Source of the DNA: Diplocarpon mali
Taxonomy: Eukaryota > Ascomycota > Leotiomycetes > Helotiales > Drepanopezizaceae
DNA length: 64,000 nt
Direction of reading: 5' to 3'
Assembly: GCA_024741835.1 (NCBI GenBank)
Contig: JAENRP010000027.1
Location: 1 to 64,000 of the forward strand
Positions 35,290-48,161 of the stretch are shown here, one piece after another. The position numbers were made by a program, and so were the translations under genes. Within the stretch, counting starts at the first letter, position 1; each line of letters begins with the position of its first letter. The notes beneath the pieces were generated by a model that saw nothing but the letters and a program-made list of their open reading frames with translations, was not told the origin of the DNA and did not search any database.

Positions 35290-36571
35290 AATACGTTAAC
35301 GTTTGGCCTGCGAGGAATTCGAGGAAGTATAATTTGTTGTAGGCCAAACAAACTCTATATGAAAGTATGTTCAATGTCGCAAATTCACTTATACGAAGTA
35401 CCAGTGTTTTATGGCCTGCGACGGATTACTTCGGTAGTACACATTAGGAACCTTCGAAGCGTGAGACAATGATCAGGAGCGAGATGCTGGCCGCCAAGAG
35501 AAACTAGCAGGAAGATTACTATATAAAAATATATTTAAGACGCGGAAATAATATAGCGTTTTTGGTACAGCCTGTTTGGTGAGGCTAGATTGGCAAAGAA
35601 ATGTTGTTAGCAGGCGGGTGAGCTTGGTCGGATCGTAACTTCAGTGACAGCATAATAGTAGTTTGATATTCTAGCTTGGAATTTGTTTCGCAGCGCTTGA
35701 GATGGAATTTTTTTCCTTTATAAAAATGCTGCACTAGTTCTGAGCTGCATACACGAGCGGAAAACCCTATAGTCGGATTAGGTTATTGGAGAAAGTACTA
35801 TAAAAGTCCTCGAATTCAGCATTCAGCCTGCTTTATAGGGAACCCCTTTTGCTAACTTAGAAACAGAGACTCGGAGAAGATAGCACTCACTTTATATTAC
35901 GTTTTGAAAATGAACTGGGCCTAATAGCTGTGGAGTTAGCTCCGAAGCTTGTTATTTTCGACAAGCATGAGATCTGAGAGTAGAAAATGAAAGAGAATGC
36001 TAAGCTATCTTGGCATCTGGCGCTTGCGCTCGTATTTCTTGATACCCGCTTGATTTTAGACTGACTTTGAAAACACATAGTACACTAGTGCAAAAGTGCC
36101 AATCTAGAATACAAAACATAAAGGGCGTCGCAAATTGATACGCATTCGTAAAACTTGCAAACGCGGGTCTTTTCAAGCACAATGATGACGCAGCAAGATG
36201 TCTTCTTGCTGTTCCGTCATTTTTTATTACTTTGCCCGGCTATTATCAGTTGGTCTTTAAGATATGGTCATATCATGCTAAATGACCGACTCCATCACTA
36301 ATCTCTCTGCTATATCTCTTGATATGAGCTTTTGATTGATGTAGTAGTAGAAGATAAAACGTGCAAAACGATCTCTCTCGCAAGATGTTGGTTCTAATAA
36401 CAGACAGAAGGTAAATTTTCTTTGCAACAGCTTGCGGCAATAGTTGACACAAGGGACTTGGCTTGATAAAAGACCGAAAGCTTACTTGTACCTCGTTCGC
36501 TCTGCTTTGATTGCGGTTGGCAAAGCACGTATGAGGAACAGCTGCAATATTATTGTTGCAGGTATGCCCGT
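35290..36571. other. No gene recognised
   Basis: Moderately AT-rich sequence with ORFs of at most about 63 codons (36078-35887 and 36182-36000, - strand) and no domain or splice structure. Confidence 0.4.
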
Positions 36572-36640
36572 CATATGTTTGTCATATGATCTGTCATATG
36601 ATATATCATACATATGATGTGTCATATGACTTGCCATATG
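36572..36640. repeat. Cluster of six CATATG palindromes
   Basis: CATATG begins at 36572, 36583, 36595, 36611, 36623 and 36635, mostly within GTCATATGAT/GAC and mostly 11-12 bp apart. It lies 17 bp before the first retrotransposon LTR on the right. It could be an old tandem repeat or a cluster of binding sites. Confidence 0.8.
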
Positions 36641-36656
36641 ACTTAGTGGCAGCCTT

Positions 36657-37928
36657 TGTTAAATAGCTTGTAGTTAGAGAGCTCTTATGAATTAAGACAT
36701 AAGATACCTAATATCGTCGTTTGCACCTTATACTTCTTTGTGCCCTCTTCTAGTTTACTATTAAGTTCACTATTAGAGAACCTTCTTGCTATAGGTTATA
36801 AGCCCTATATGCCTATAAATAGCATTCGATAAATTCTATTAATTAGAGTCTCTTTTACAAACGAAAAGGCTGATCGATATTTTGAGTTTTACTTAACTAA
36901 CGACGTATAATAAGCGTTATTTTAATAATAAAATAGTAGCTACTCCCCTTTTGGAGCGCTATATAATAATCTAAGCTTACGCAAGATTTGTTACTATAGC
37001 TGAATTATTAGGACTGATAGCTGAGATTACTAGCTTAATTGCTGAAAGTATTCTACTGCCTGAATTACCTATTTTTAAAGGGACTAATATATAGTACCTT
37101 AAACTCGAATTTAATAGTTTATCTCCTCCTCCTTCTCCTTCTCCTCCTTTCGATAACTCTATATATATATATATAAATAAGATGTCGTCGTTATCTTCGG
37201 CTGCCCTTAGCCTCTCTAAGTCTCAAAAGCTTAAAGGCGCAAAGGACTATAGCTAGTAGAGGAATAAGGTTTTGAACCTTATAAAGTCAAACGCCTTGAT
37301 TATATATTTCTATATAAAAGTTAGAATATATGCTTTACCTAAGGTTGACTTATAGGACTATTCTATTATAAATAAGGAAAGGGATAATTAGGTTAGATAG
37401 GAAGCTAAGGAATCTTAGATAAAGCTTACTATTATACTTAATTGCAAACTAGGCCTACTAGCTTATATAGAAGGCGATAAATCTGCCTTGGATATATAGG
37501 AAGCTCTTTAAAAATAGTACGAAGGATCTGGAATAGTACTTAAATATAATGCTATCCAGACCTACGTCACTATTAAATATAACGACTTTAATTCATTTAA
37601 AGCTTACGTTATCGCTTTTAGGCTTTCGATTACTAAATTGGAAGCTCTTAACTCTGCCCTTCCCTCTTATTAGCACTCTATCATATTTATTGCTAGCTAT
37701 TCCAATAGATGGCCCATTTAGGTAGATCGATAACGCTCTAACCTTTGCTTAGCTATAGTAGCTAGACGAAAATCAGAGATCACGCTTAAAGCTCTTATTA
37801 AAGATATTACTAATAAAGCTTAAGCCTTATAGAGTTTAAAGATAAACGGAACCGTCTTATATGGTAATAAATTGGCTAGTAAGCCGCATTCCTCTAACTA
37901 TAAGAAGTCAGATAATAAGGGAGGTTTT
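36657..37928 (+). mobile_element. Copia element F, 5' part (outermost element of the nest)
   Basis: Copia element of a family different from A/B/C/E. Its 5' LTR is 36657-36793 (TGTTAAATAGC to GCTATA, from GCTACA), followed at once by GGTTATAAGCCC, the same primer-site motif as in the other Copia families here. Gag begins at the ATG at 37182. The element is cut at 37928 by insertion of element E; its remainder must lie right of the window or be lost. Confidence 0.8.
37182..37928 (+). pseudogene. Copia gag polyprotein fragment (UBN2-like), RIP-inactivated
   Basis: The frame starts MSSLSSAALSLSKSQKLKGA, with the Copia gag signature K-L-x-G-A-x-x-Y-x-x-W-x-x-x (the W position is TAG). It then reads NKVLNLIKSNALIIYFYIK and later FKAYVIAFRLSITKLEAL. 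About a dozen TAG/TAA codons stand where Gln or Trp is expected. It is broken at 37928 by the LTR of element E. Confidence 0.75.
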
Positions 37929-38123
37929 TGTTAAGATGGGTGATACAGCTATCACTCCGATGTATTATTATATGACCCTACTGCTTAATTAGTAGGATAT
38001 TGATACGTATATAGCTATAGGTAAGAAAGGGGTAACCTTCCTTCCCTAACTCTTACTAATATATCGACTATCGACCTTTAGAAGTTTCCTATACCTACTG
38101 CGCCGACTTACTTAAGCTTAATA
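37929..38123 (+). repeat. 5' LTR of Copia element E (195 bp)
   Basis: TGTTAAGATGGG to AAGCTTAATA. This copy keeps the TG start that later copies have lost to TA. Preceded by GTTTT, the presumed TSD. Confidence 0.9.
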
Positions 38124-38244
38124 AGTTATAAGCCCTAGATAGACCGATAATAGATTATTAACTTTCCTTAGAAAGCACTTACGCTACAACTATTAATAGG
38201 AAGTTGAACGAGACTTATAGTAAGAGGCGAGCAATCGGCGAATA

Positions 38245-38375
38245 AGAGGTGTAATTCCCTATTCAGCCAACCTATATTGCAAGAGGTATGATTCCTTGCT
38301 TTATAACCCCTTTGGTATTATAAGAGGTATAATTCCTTACTTTACTATATTTTATAAGAGGTGTAATTCCCTGCG
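38245..38375 (+). repeat. AAGAGGTATGATTCC leader repeat (E copy)
   Basis: Four variants of AAGAGGTATGATTCCTTGC, about 30-42 bp apart, lie in the untranslated leader after the primer site. The same set is present in B (39207-39340) and C (42255-42385). It may be an RNA structural or packaging element; function is not established. Confidence 0.75.
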
Positions 38376-38892
38376 TTATAGCCTAAAAACCCTTTTCGAT
38401 AAGAGGACTTCCTCCCTATTTAATACTTCTATAATACCTGCTATTTAATCATTTTAACTTTTCGATAAGAGGAGTGCCTTTAACTATTTAATTTATTTGA
38501 TTTTAAACGCAATTCTATTCGAAACGGTAATAGCTTCTGATTCTGATTGAAATACTAGGCTTAAAGACCTCTAACTCTCTTAAAAGAACTGGCAATAATA
38601 GTTCGATAATTTAGAGCTTTACTTTAAGAGCAAAGGCATTGAAATAGCGATTCAAAAGACACTTATTAAATATATAAGAATAGCCCCTTATACTCCCTCT
38701 ACTAATTCGTCTACTTCTATTTCAATAGCTAATATAACTGCTAAAGATTTGCTAGATATATTAAATAAGCTTAGCCTAGGAGCTTTAATAGATAATAACT
38801 GAGATTCTTAAAAGTAGATTTTAAATATGGAAAAGGAGAAGGAGTATAAGCTGGCCTTAGCTAAATGCAAGCTTAAGATTAATAGAGGTTTA

Positions 38893-39087
38893 TATTAAGA
38901 TGGGTGATACAGCCATTACTCTGATGTATTATCATATGACCCTACTGCTTAGTCAATAGGATATTGATACGTATATAGCTATAAGGAAGAAAAGGGTAAC
39001 CTTCCTTCCTTAACTCTTACTAATATATCAACTATCGACCTCTAGAAGTTTCCTATACCTACTGCGCCGACTTATTTAAGCTTAATA
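38893..39087 (+). repeat. 5' LTR of Copia element B (195 bp)
   Basis: TATTAAGATGGG to AAGCTTAATA, followed by the primer-site remnant GGTTATAAGCCC. Matches the 3' LTR 58690-58884. Confidence 0.92.
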
Positions 39088-39839
39088 GGTTATAAGCCCT
39101 AGATAGACTAATAATAGATTATTAACTTCCCTTAGAAAGCACTTGCGCTACAACTATTAGTAGGAAGTTGAATGAGACTTATAGTAAGAGGCGAGCAATT
39201 GGCAAATAAGAGGTATGATTCCCTATTTAGCCAACCTATATTGCAAGAGGTATGATTCCTTACTCTATAACCCCTTTGGTATTATAAGAGGTATGATTCT
39301 TTACTTTACTGTATTTTATAAGAGGTATGATTCCTTATATTATAGCCTAAAAACCCTTTTCGATAAGAGGACTTCCTCCCTATTTAATACTTCTATAATA
39401 CCTGCTATTTAATCATTTCAACTTTTCAATAGGAGGAGTGCCTTTAACTATTTAATTTATTTGATTTTAAATGCAATTCTATTTGAAATAGCAATAGCAT
39501 CCGATTCCAATCGAAATACTAAGCCTAAAGACCTCTAACTCTCTCGGAAGAACTAGTAATAATAGTTTAATAATTTAAAGCTTTACTTTAAGAGCAAAGG
39601 TATTGAAATAGCAATTTAAAAGACACTTATTAAATATGCAAGAATAGCCTCTTATACTCCCTTTACTAATTTGTCTACTTCTACTTTAATAGCTAATACA
39701 ACTGCTAAGGATTTACCAGATATATTAAATAAGCTTAGCTTAAGAGCTTTAATAGATAATAATCAAGAATCCTAAAGGCAGATTTTAAATATAGAAAAGG
39801 AGAAGGAGTATAAGCTAGCCTTAGCTAAATATAAGCTTA

Positions 39840-40640
39840 AGATTAATAGAGGTTTAAGTGATAAAGACTAAGATTTTATTTGAATTTACAATAATACAAA
39901 GATAAGATAGGATATATTAAAGGCAAAATACTCTTAAACAACTGCCCTTAATACCTAGCATCTACTATAGCAGATCACTTTATTTTAATATAGAAAAGAC
40001 AAAGATAGTAAAGATATAGATATAAATATAAACTCTACCTAATCTATACTATATAAAGTAAGGAAGAGAGTAAGAGCCGCAGATCCTAGGATAGCTATGA
40101 CTTTTAAGGAAACTTAGCTTTTTAGTTTCTTATTTAATAGCCTCCCTTTTAAGTTCGCTATTGCAAAACAATCTCTTCTTATTTAACCTAACCTTAAGAT
40201 CTATAAGAAGATCGACCTCTTTTAAACTATTAAGTAAAACCTTAAAGGACGCTTTAAGTCGGCAAATACTGCGTTATAGGGCAATAATAAGCCTAAGAAG
40301 AGGAAGGAGCGTAGGATAAGCCCTTAAGCTTATTAAGGATGCTACTTTTATAATAGTACTTATAATATTACTAATTGTGAAGTTAGAAGGCAATTGATCA
40401 ATATAATCGCTAGCTTTAATATTAAGAAGCAATTAAAGTAAAAGTTAAGAAGTAAACTGCCCTTATCCTACTAAAGGCTGCAACTACTAAGGAAAGGCAA
40501 AGGAAAAGGCTATTTAGCCAGAACTTTAGCAGATACCTTTAATAATAATAATAGGTTATTTAAACCTAAATCCACTTTTAATAATTCAAATGATAATTAT
40601 AATAAAGATACCTATATCTTAAAAGCCGATTTTTATAAGA
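39840..40640 (+). pseudogene. Copia gag of element B with CCHC remnant
   Basis: Reads as gag with stops only at Gln/Trp-type codons. The CxxCxxxxHxxxxC knuckle survives as CYFYNSTYNITNC near 40340-40380. The same reading is present in C near 43385 and in E at 59350-59410. Confidence 0.7.
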
Positions 40641-40989
40641 TCCTTGAATCTAATTAGTATAATAATACTAGTTATATAGCATATATAATTAACAAACCCT
40701 ACCTATTTAAAGGCCCGCTTATTAAAATAAAAAGGCGCTCTATTAAGGTTAGTAATAGAAGGTTATATATAGACTTAATAGGTATAGTAGAGATAAATAT
40801 CGCTAGCATTTCTTTCCTTTTATAAAATGTTCTCTTTATACTTAGCTTAAGTATTAATCTCTTATCTAACTATAAGATCTATATAGAGTTAAATTGTATA
40901 AGAGTTTTTAATAATCAATTTATATAGTTTATAAATAATAATTATAAAGTAATCTTTAAGATTAAAATTAAAGATAGACTTTATATTAT

Positions 40990-41490
40990 CTTAAAGGTAA
41001 TATTATAGAAATTGACTCTTAGGCTAGACTTATAAGTGAATTCCTTTAAGGAAAGTATACTTTCTGCCTTAATACAATTAAGCGAAGATAAGGAGAATAG
41101 ATGGACTCTTAAGCTAGGATTATAAGTAAAATTTGCAAAAATGACTCTTAAGCCAGGACTATAAGTGGATTGCAAAGTATCTTTAAAGATAACTCTTAAG
41201 CTAGGATTATAAGTGAATTTAGTAGAAATAACTCTTAAGCTAAGACTGCAAGTGGATTTTGCAAATTTGCTAATAATAACTCTTAGGCTAAGATTATAAG
41301 TGAAATTCGCAGAAATGACTCTTAGGCTAGGATTGCAAGTGAAATTCGCGAATTCGTTAAAGACGACTCTTAAACTAAGACTGCAAGTAGATCTTGCCAT
41401 TTCTGGGAAATCGACTCTTAAGTTAAGACTGCAAGTGGATCTTACAGTTTTATTAAAAACGACTCTTAAGCCAGGCTTGCAATTAGAAAA
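40990..41490 (+). repeat. In-frame 39/48-bp tandem repeat (copy B, about 10 units)
   Basis: Units alternate between 39 bp and 48 bp, all multiples of three, each starting with a variant of ACTCTTAAGCTAGGAxTGCAAGTG. The + strand encodes repeats such as MTLRLGLQVKFA. The array ends in LENGKTLNCYY, just before the GAG-pre-integrase domain. Confidence 0.85.
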
Positions 41491-41936
41491 TGGAAAAACC
41501 TTAAATTGCTATTACTAGTCCTTTTTAGCCGCTAATAATAAAGTATTAACTAATAATAGGCTATTAAAGCTATTAAAAGCCGAAAGCCTATTAAGGTATT
41601 AGCTAATATATAAAAGATTTGCGCATTTAAGGCTAGAGAAATTAAAGGGCTTATATAAAGTCTTAACCTTAAAATAGAAGATCTAAGTATTAAAGGATCG
41701 CTTAGTATACCGAATTTGCAAGCTAATAAAACTTTGAAATCAGATGCAAACTAAGCTTAGTTTATAGAAAGATTCGATACTAGCGCTAATATCTATTAAT
41801 ACTACCAGACTATTTACAACTTTAATTAAAGGAAATAATTGGTTTTCTTAAATAGTAGATAACTCCACTTAGTAGATATGGACTATTTGCGCTAAGACCA
41901 AATCTAAGCTTATAGAAAAGCTGGAAACTTAGAAAG

Positions 41937-42131
41937 TATTAAGATGGGTGATATAGCTATCACTCCGATATATTATCATATGACCCTACTACTTAGTCAG
42001 TAGGATATTAATACGTATATAGCTATAGGGAAGAAAGGGGTAACCTTCCTTCCCTAACTCTTACTAATATATTGACCATCGACCTTTAGAAGTTTCTTAT
42101 ACTTATTGCGCTAACTTATTTAAGCTTAATA
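41937..42131 (+). repeat. 5' LTR of Copia element C (195 bp)
   Basis: TATTAAGATGGG to AAGCTTAATA, followed by GGTTATAAGCC. Confidence 0.92.
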
Positions 42132-44044
42132 GGTTATAAGCCTTAAATAGACCGATAATAGATTATTAACTTCCCTTAGAAAGTACTTGCGCTATAACTA
42201 TTAATAGGAAGTTAAATAAGACTTATAGTAAAAGGCGAGCAATCGGCAAATAGGAGGTATAATTCCCTATTTAGCTAACCTATATTACAAGAGGTATGAT
42301 TCCTTGCTTTACAACCCCTTTAGTACTACAAGAGGTATGATTCCTTGCTTTACTATATTTCGTAGAAGGTGTGATTCCCTGCGTTATAGCCTAAAAACCC
42401 TTTTCAATAAGAGGACTTCCTCCTTATTTAATACTTCTATAATACCTACTATTTAATCATTTTAACTTTTTAATAGGAAGAGTGCCTTTAACTATTTAAT
42501 TTATTTGATTTTAAATGCAATTCTATTTGAAATAGTAATAGTATCCGATTCTAATTGAAACACTAAGCTTAAAGACCTCTAACTCTTTTAAAAGAACTAG
42601 TAATAATAGTTTAATAATTTAAAGCTTTACTTTAAGAGTAAAGGCATTGAAATAGCAATTTAAAAGACACTTATTAAATACGTAAGAATAGCCCCTTATA
42701 CTCCCTCTATCAATTCGTCTACTTCCACTTTAATAGCTAATATAATTACTAAGGATTTGCCAAATATACTAAATAAGCTTAGCTTAAGAGCTTTAGTAGA
42801 TAATAACTAAGAATCCTAAAGGTAGATTTTAAATATAGAAAAGAAGAAGGAGTATAGGCTAGCCTTAGCTAAATGCAAGCTTAAGATTAATAGAGGTTTA
42901 AGCAATAAAGACTAAGATTTTATTTGAGTTTATAATAATATAAAGATAAGATAGGATATATTAAAGGTAAAATACTTTTAGATAACTGCCTTTAATACTT
43001 AGCATCTACTATAGCAAATCACTTTATTTTAGTATAGAAAAGATAAAGATAGTAAAGATATAAATATAAATATAGACTCTGCCTAATTTATACTATATAA
43101 AGTAAGGAAGAGAGTAAGAGCCGTAGATCCTAAGATAGCTATAACTTTTAAAGAAACTCAGCTTTTTAGTTTCCTACTTAATAGCCTCCCTCTTAAGTTC
43201 GCTATTATAAAATAATCTCTTCTTATTTAACCTAACCTTAAGATTTATAAGAAGATCGACCTCCTTCGAACTATTGAGTAAGACCTCGAAGGACGCTTTA
43301 AGTCAGCAAATGCCGCGTTATAGGGCAATAATAAGCTTAAGAAGAAGAAGGAGCGTAGGACAAGCCCTTAAGCTTATTAGGGATGCTACTTCTATAATAG
43401 TACTTATAATATTACTAATTATAAAGTTAGAAGGCAACTAATTGATATAGTTGCTAGCTTTAATATTAAGAAGTAATTAAAGCAGAAGTTAAGAAGCAAA
43501 CTGCCCTTATCCTACTAAAGGCTGCAACTATTAAGGAAAGGCAAAGGAAAAGGCTATTTAGCCAGAACTTTAGCAGATACCTCTAATAATAATAGTAAGT
43601 TATTTAAACCTAAATCCACTTCTAATAATTTAGATAATAATTATAATAAAGATGCCTATATCTTAAAAGCCGATCTTTATAAGATCTTTAAATCTAATTA
43701 GTATAATAATACTAATTATATAGTATATATAACTGATAAACCCTACCTATTTAAAGGCCCGCTTACTAAAATAAAAAGGCGCTCTATTAAGGTTAGTAGT
43801 AAAAGGTTATATACAGACTCGATAGATATAGTAAAGATAAATATTGCTAGCGTTTCTTTCCTTTTATAAAATATTCTCCTTATACCTAGCTTAAGCATTA
43901 ATCTCTTATCTAGTTATAAGATTTATATAGAATTAAATTATATAAAAGTTTTTAATAATCAATTTATATAGTTTATAAATAATAATTATAAAGTAATCTT
44001 TAAAGCTAAAATTAAAGATAGACTTTATATTATCTTAAAGGTAA

Positions 44045-44560
44045 TATTATAGAAATTAACTCTTAAGCCAGACCTATAAATGAATTCCTTTAAAGAAAGT
44101 ACACTTTTTACCCTAATATAATTAAGTAAGGATAAGGAGAATAGATAGACTCCTAAGCTAGGATCGCAAGTAAAATTTGTAAAAATGACTCTTAAGCCAG
44201 GACTATAAGTAGATTGTAAAGTGTTTTTAAAGATAACTCCTAAGCTAGGATCATAAGTGAATTTGGTAGAAATGACTCTTAGGCTAGGATTATAAGTAGA
44301 TTCTGCAAATTCGCTAATAATAACTCTTAGGCTAGGATTGCAAGTGAAATTTGCAGAAATGACTCTTAGGCTAGGACTGCAAGTGAAATTCGCGAATTTA
44401 TCAAAGATGACTCTTAAGCTAGGACCGCAAGTGAATTTGGCAGAAATGACTCCTAGGCCAGGACCGTAAGTAGATCTTGCCATTTCTAGGAAATCGACTC
44501 TTAAGCTAGGACCGCGAGTAGATCTTGCGGTTTTATTAAAAACAACTCTTAAGCTAAGCT
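44045..44560 (+). repeat. In-frame 39/48-bp tandem repeat (copy C, about 11 units)
   Basis: Same array as in A and B with the largest unit number. Central units alternate 39, 48, 39, 48 bp. The length differences between copies equal whole units. Confidence 0.85.
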
Positions 44561-47500
44561 TGCAAATGGAAAATGGAAAAACCTTAAACTGCTATTACTA
44601 GTCCTTTTTAGCTGCTAATAATAAAGTATTAATTGATAATAGGCTACTAAAGCTATTAGAAGCCGAAAGCCTATTAAGGTATTAGCTAATATATAAAAGA
44701 TTTGCGCATCTAAGGCTAGAGAAATTGAAGGGCCTATATAAGGTCTTGACCCTAAAACGGAAGATCTAAGTACTAAAGGATCGCTTAGTATGCCAAATTT
44801 ATAAGCTAATAAAACTTCGAAATTAGATGCAAATTAAGCTTAATCTATAGAAAGATTCGATATTAGTACTAATATCTATTAATACTACTAGACTATTTAT
44901 AACTTTAATCAAAGGAAATAATTAGTTTTCTTAAATAGTAGATAACTCTACTTAGCAGATATAGACCATTTGCGCTAGGACTAAATCTAAGCTTATAGAA
45001 AAGCTAGAAACTTGAAAAGTAATAAAGGAACGCTAGACCTAGTTAAAGCTAATAGCTATTAAGTCTGATAATATATTAGAGATTAAAGCAAAGCTTAACA
45101 AATAGATAAAATAAAGAGTTTATTATAAACCAATTATAATATATAAAGGTTCCTACTAGAATAGCATCGCTAAGCGAAGCATTTAGCAAATAAAGACTAA
45201 CTATTGCGCTTTATTATAAGATGCTAACCTACTACTAGAATTCTAGGACCTTGCGGTTAAGGCAGACGTATACTTACGAAATAGAATAAGTAGTGGACTA
45301 ATAGTCAATAGTACCCGAATATTACTATATAAGGCATATTTTGGATAGAAACTAAGCTTAGACTATATCTGCGTCTTTAAAAGCGTCTACTACTCTTATA
45401 TTAGCCTAAAGTCCTGGCCTATAAGTATAAAGAGTAAGAAGCTAATAGACCGAGGTAGAAAGTATATATTTATTAAGTATATTAAATAGATAATAAAGCA
45501 ATAGATAGTATATACGCTAGATCTAGGGCAAGTAATCATATCTTTAGTAGTTGAGTTTAACAAATCTTAAAATAGGAGGGAGCTATCCTTAAAGCTTTAT
45601 ATACCTAGAGATTCGCAAGGTATACTACTTAATAGTAATACTATTAAGCTAAACTAATAACCCCTTTCTCTTAGCTTAAATATATTAAGCGCATCTGCTG
45701 ATCGACGACTAGCTAGTTGTCCAAAGGCCGAATAGACCATTCCTATTGTCTGCGAATTGCCTAAAGTATAAAATAACTTCAATATCGTCGTCCTTTTAAT
45801 TAAAGCACCTATAGTAAAGGATGTTCTTAAAATAGGTATAAGTAACGATAAGCCTCTACTATTAAAAAGCGGTTCCTTAAATAATAAGCCTATAAAACCT
45901 ATAGCCGAACCTATATCCTTAAAGAGGAATAAAGACCTAGAACTGGAAGACACCTTAGACGAACGCGAGTCTAAGCGTATCTAGGCTATAATAGCGTATA
46001 GGATCTACGAGCTTAAACTTTAATAGAGCTTTAATAAAGGTAATGCGTTCTTAGCCGCTAAGGGAATAATGAAAATCTCTCTTTTAAAGATATATAACGA
46101 AACTATTAATAACTTAAAGAATAGAGTAGTATAAAGTAAGGCAATCTAAGAGAAGATAAGCTCTCTTATTATAAATAGTATATAGATAGAAGAACTAATA
46201 CTAAAGGACGTGAACCTAGTATTAATAAAGTGGGTCTTTATAATTAAGATATATATAGATAAAACCCTAGAGCATTATAAGGCAAGGCTTATAGCTAAGG
46301 GCTTCTCCTAATAGTATAGAGAAGACTACTTCAATATATTTGCACTAATAGTTCGCATAGATACCCTTTGTATATTTATAGTAATAGTAGCCGCTAAGGA
46401 CCTTAAATGCAAATAGTATAATATTAAAAATGCATTTACTAAAGCAATTATAAAAGAACGGATTTTTCTCTCCTAATCTAATAGTATTCTTATATACGCT
46501 AGCCACTCTTTTCATATACTCTATAGTATCTATAGGCTTAAATAATCAGCTTATAATTAGAACCTCTTATATAGCTCTACTTTAGTAGAAATAGGATTTG
46601 TTTAAAACCTAGCTGACCCTTATCTATTTACTTATATTAAGCGTAGAATTAAGTTGCTACTATATATTAATAATATTACTATAGCTGCGAAAACAACTAC
46701 TTAATTAAATTAGTTCTTTATAATAATTTAGAAACGTTTTAATACTAAGGATCTAAGGGGAATTTATAAGATCCTTAATATCTATATTATAAGGAACTGC
46801 TCTACTTAAGAACTTTAGTTAGATTAAGAGCAGTATATTAAGAAGATCCTAGACCGAATAGGACTCTTTACTTATACTTCTAACTTTAAGCCAAAGCGTA
46901 CTCCAATTAAAGGAAAGTATAATAAGTTAGAGCCTACTAATGAAAATAAGTAGAAAGGAGATCTGAAGAAGTACTAATAGGATATTAGAGCGATTATATA
47001 TACTATAGTATATATAAGACCAGATATCGCCTTTATTATTAAGCAACTTAATCAGAATCTAAAGGATCTGACGATTTAATATAAGAATGCAGTCAAGCGA
47101 CTTAAAAGATACCTTCGATTGATAATCATATAAAAGGTAAGATATAAACTAACAAAATATATAAGCGCAAAGCTTAAGGTATATACTAATTCCAATTAGG
47201 CAAATATGAAAGGTTGGAAAAGTATATCTAAAAGCGTAATAGTACTATATAGTAGACTTATATTATAAGGAAGTAGAAAGTAGAAATCAGTAGCTATTGC
47301 AAGTACTAAGGCCGAATATATATTAATATTATTAAATTGCAAGTAAGGATTATAGATCGCCTAAGTTCTAAAAGATATAGGTTTTGCTAAGTATATTAGA
47401 TAAAATAAGAATTATATTAATCTTTAAGCAGATAATATAAGGGCGATTGCACTTATAAAGAATCTATACTTATATAAGCGATCGAAATATATTAATATTG

Positions 47501-47966
47501 CCTACTACTTTATCTGCAACCTTATTATAAAGAATAAGTTATCGATTACCTATATCTTAACCAATCGAATAGTAGTAGATAGATTTATAAAGCTATTAAA
47601 GACAGTTGCAAAGTTCAAAGCATTTAAAGATATACTAAGGTTATAAAAGACAGTAGGGGCTTAGTAGGCTTAAGGACAACTCCTAGGCCTGCCTTATAAG
47701 TCAGGTCATATAGTCTTATAAAGGAAAGTTTTTAAATCGACTCCTAGGCCTAGACTGCGAGTCAAGTCATATAGTCTTATAAAGGAATATCTTTTAAGAA
47801 ATTTAACTCCTAATCCTACCCTATAAGTAGGATTGGTAATTTTAATAGAAGTTACTATTAATTGATTATTTTTAATTTAAAGAGATACTCAAGAGTTGGA
47901 TTAGCACAAAAGGATAATTATTATTTTCCTAACTATAAGTTAATTAGAGTAAGGTCTAAGTAAAGG

Positions 47967-48161
47967 TATTAAGATAAGTGATATAGCTATCACTTTAATA
48001 TATTATTATATGACCCTACTACTTAGTTAGTAGGATATTAATACATATATAGCTATAGGGAAGAAAGGGGTAACCTTCCTTCCCTAACTCTTACTAATAT
48101 ATCAACTATCGACCTTTAGAAGTTTCCTATACCTACTGCGCCGACTTATTTAAGCTTAATA
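47967..48161 (+). repeat. 3' LTR of Copia element C (195 bp)
   Basis: Matches the 5' LTR 41937-42131 and is followed by TSD GAAAG. Confidence 0.92.

Larger units (their letters stand above)
41937..48161 (+). mobile_element. Copia element C, full length, nested in B
   Basis: 5' LTR 41937-42131, 3' LTR 47967-48161 (both 195 bp), TSD GAAAG at 41932-41936 and 48162-48166; total 6225 bp. The sequence on both sides joins to the uninterrupted integrase sequence of copy A. Gag, the repeat array, integrase (YIIIYKGSY-like stretch near 45,140, LEFWDLAVKADVYLRN near 45,240), reverse transcriptase (KARLIAKGF near 46,270; YINN in place of YIDD at 46663-46674) and RNase H follow in Copia order. Heavily RIP-mutated and inactive. 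Confidence 0.93.
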
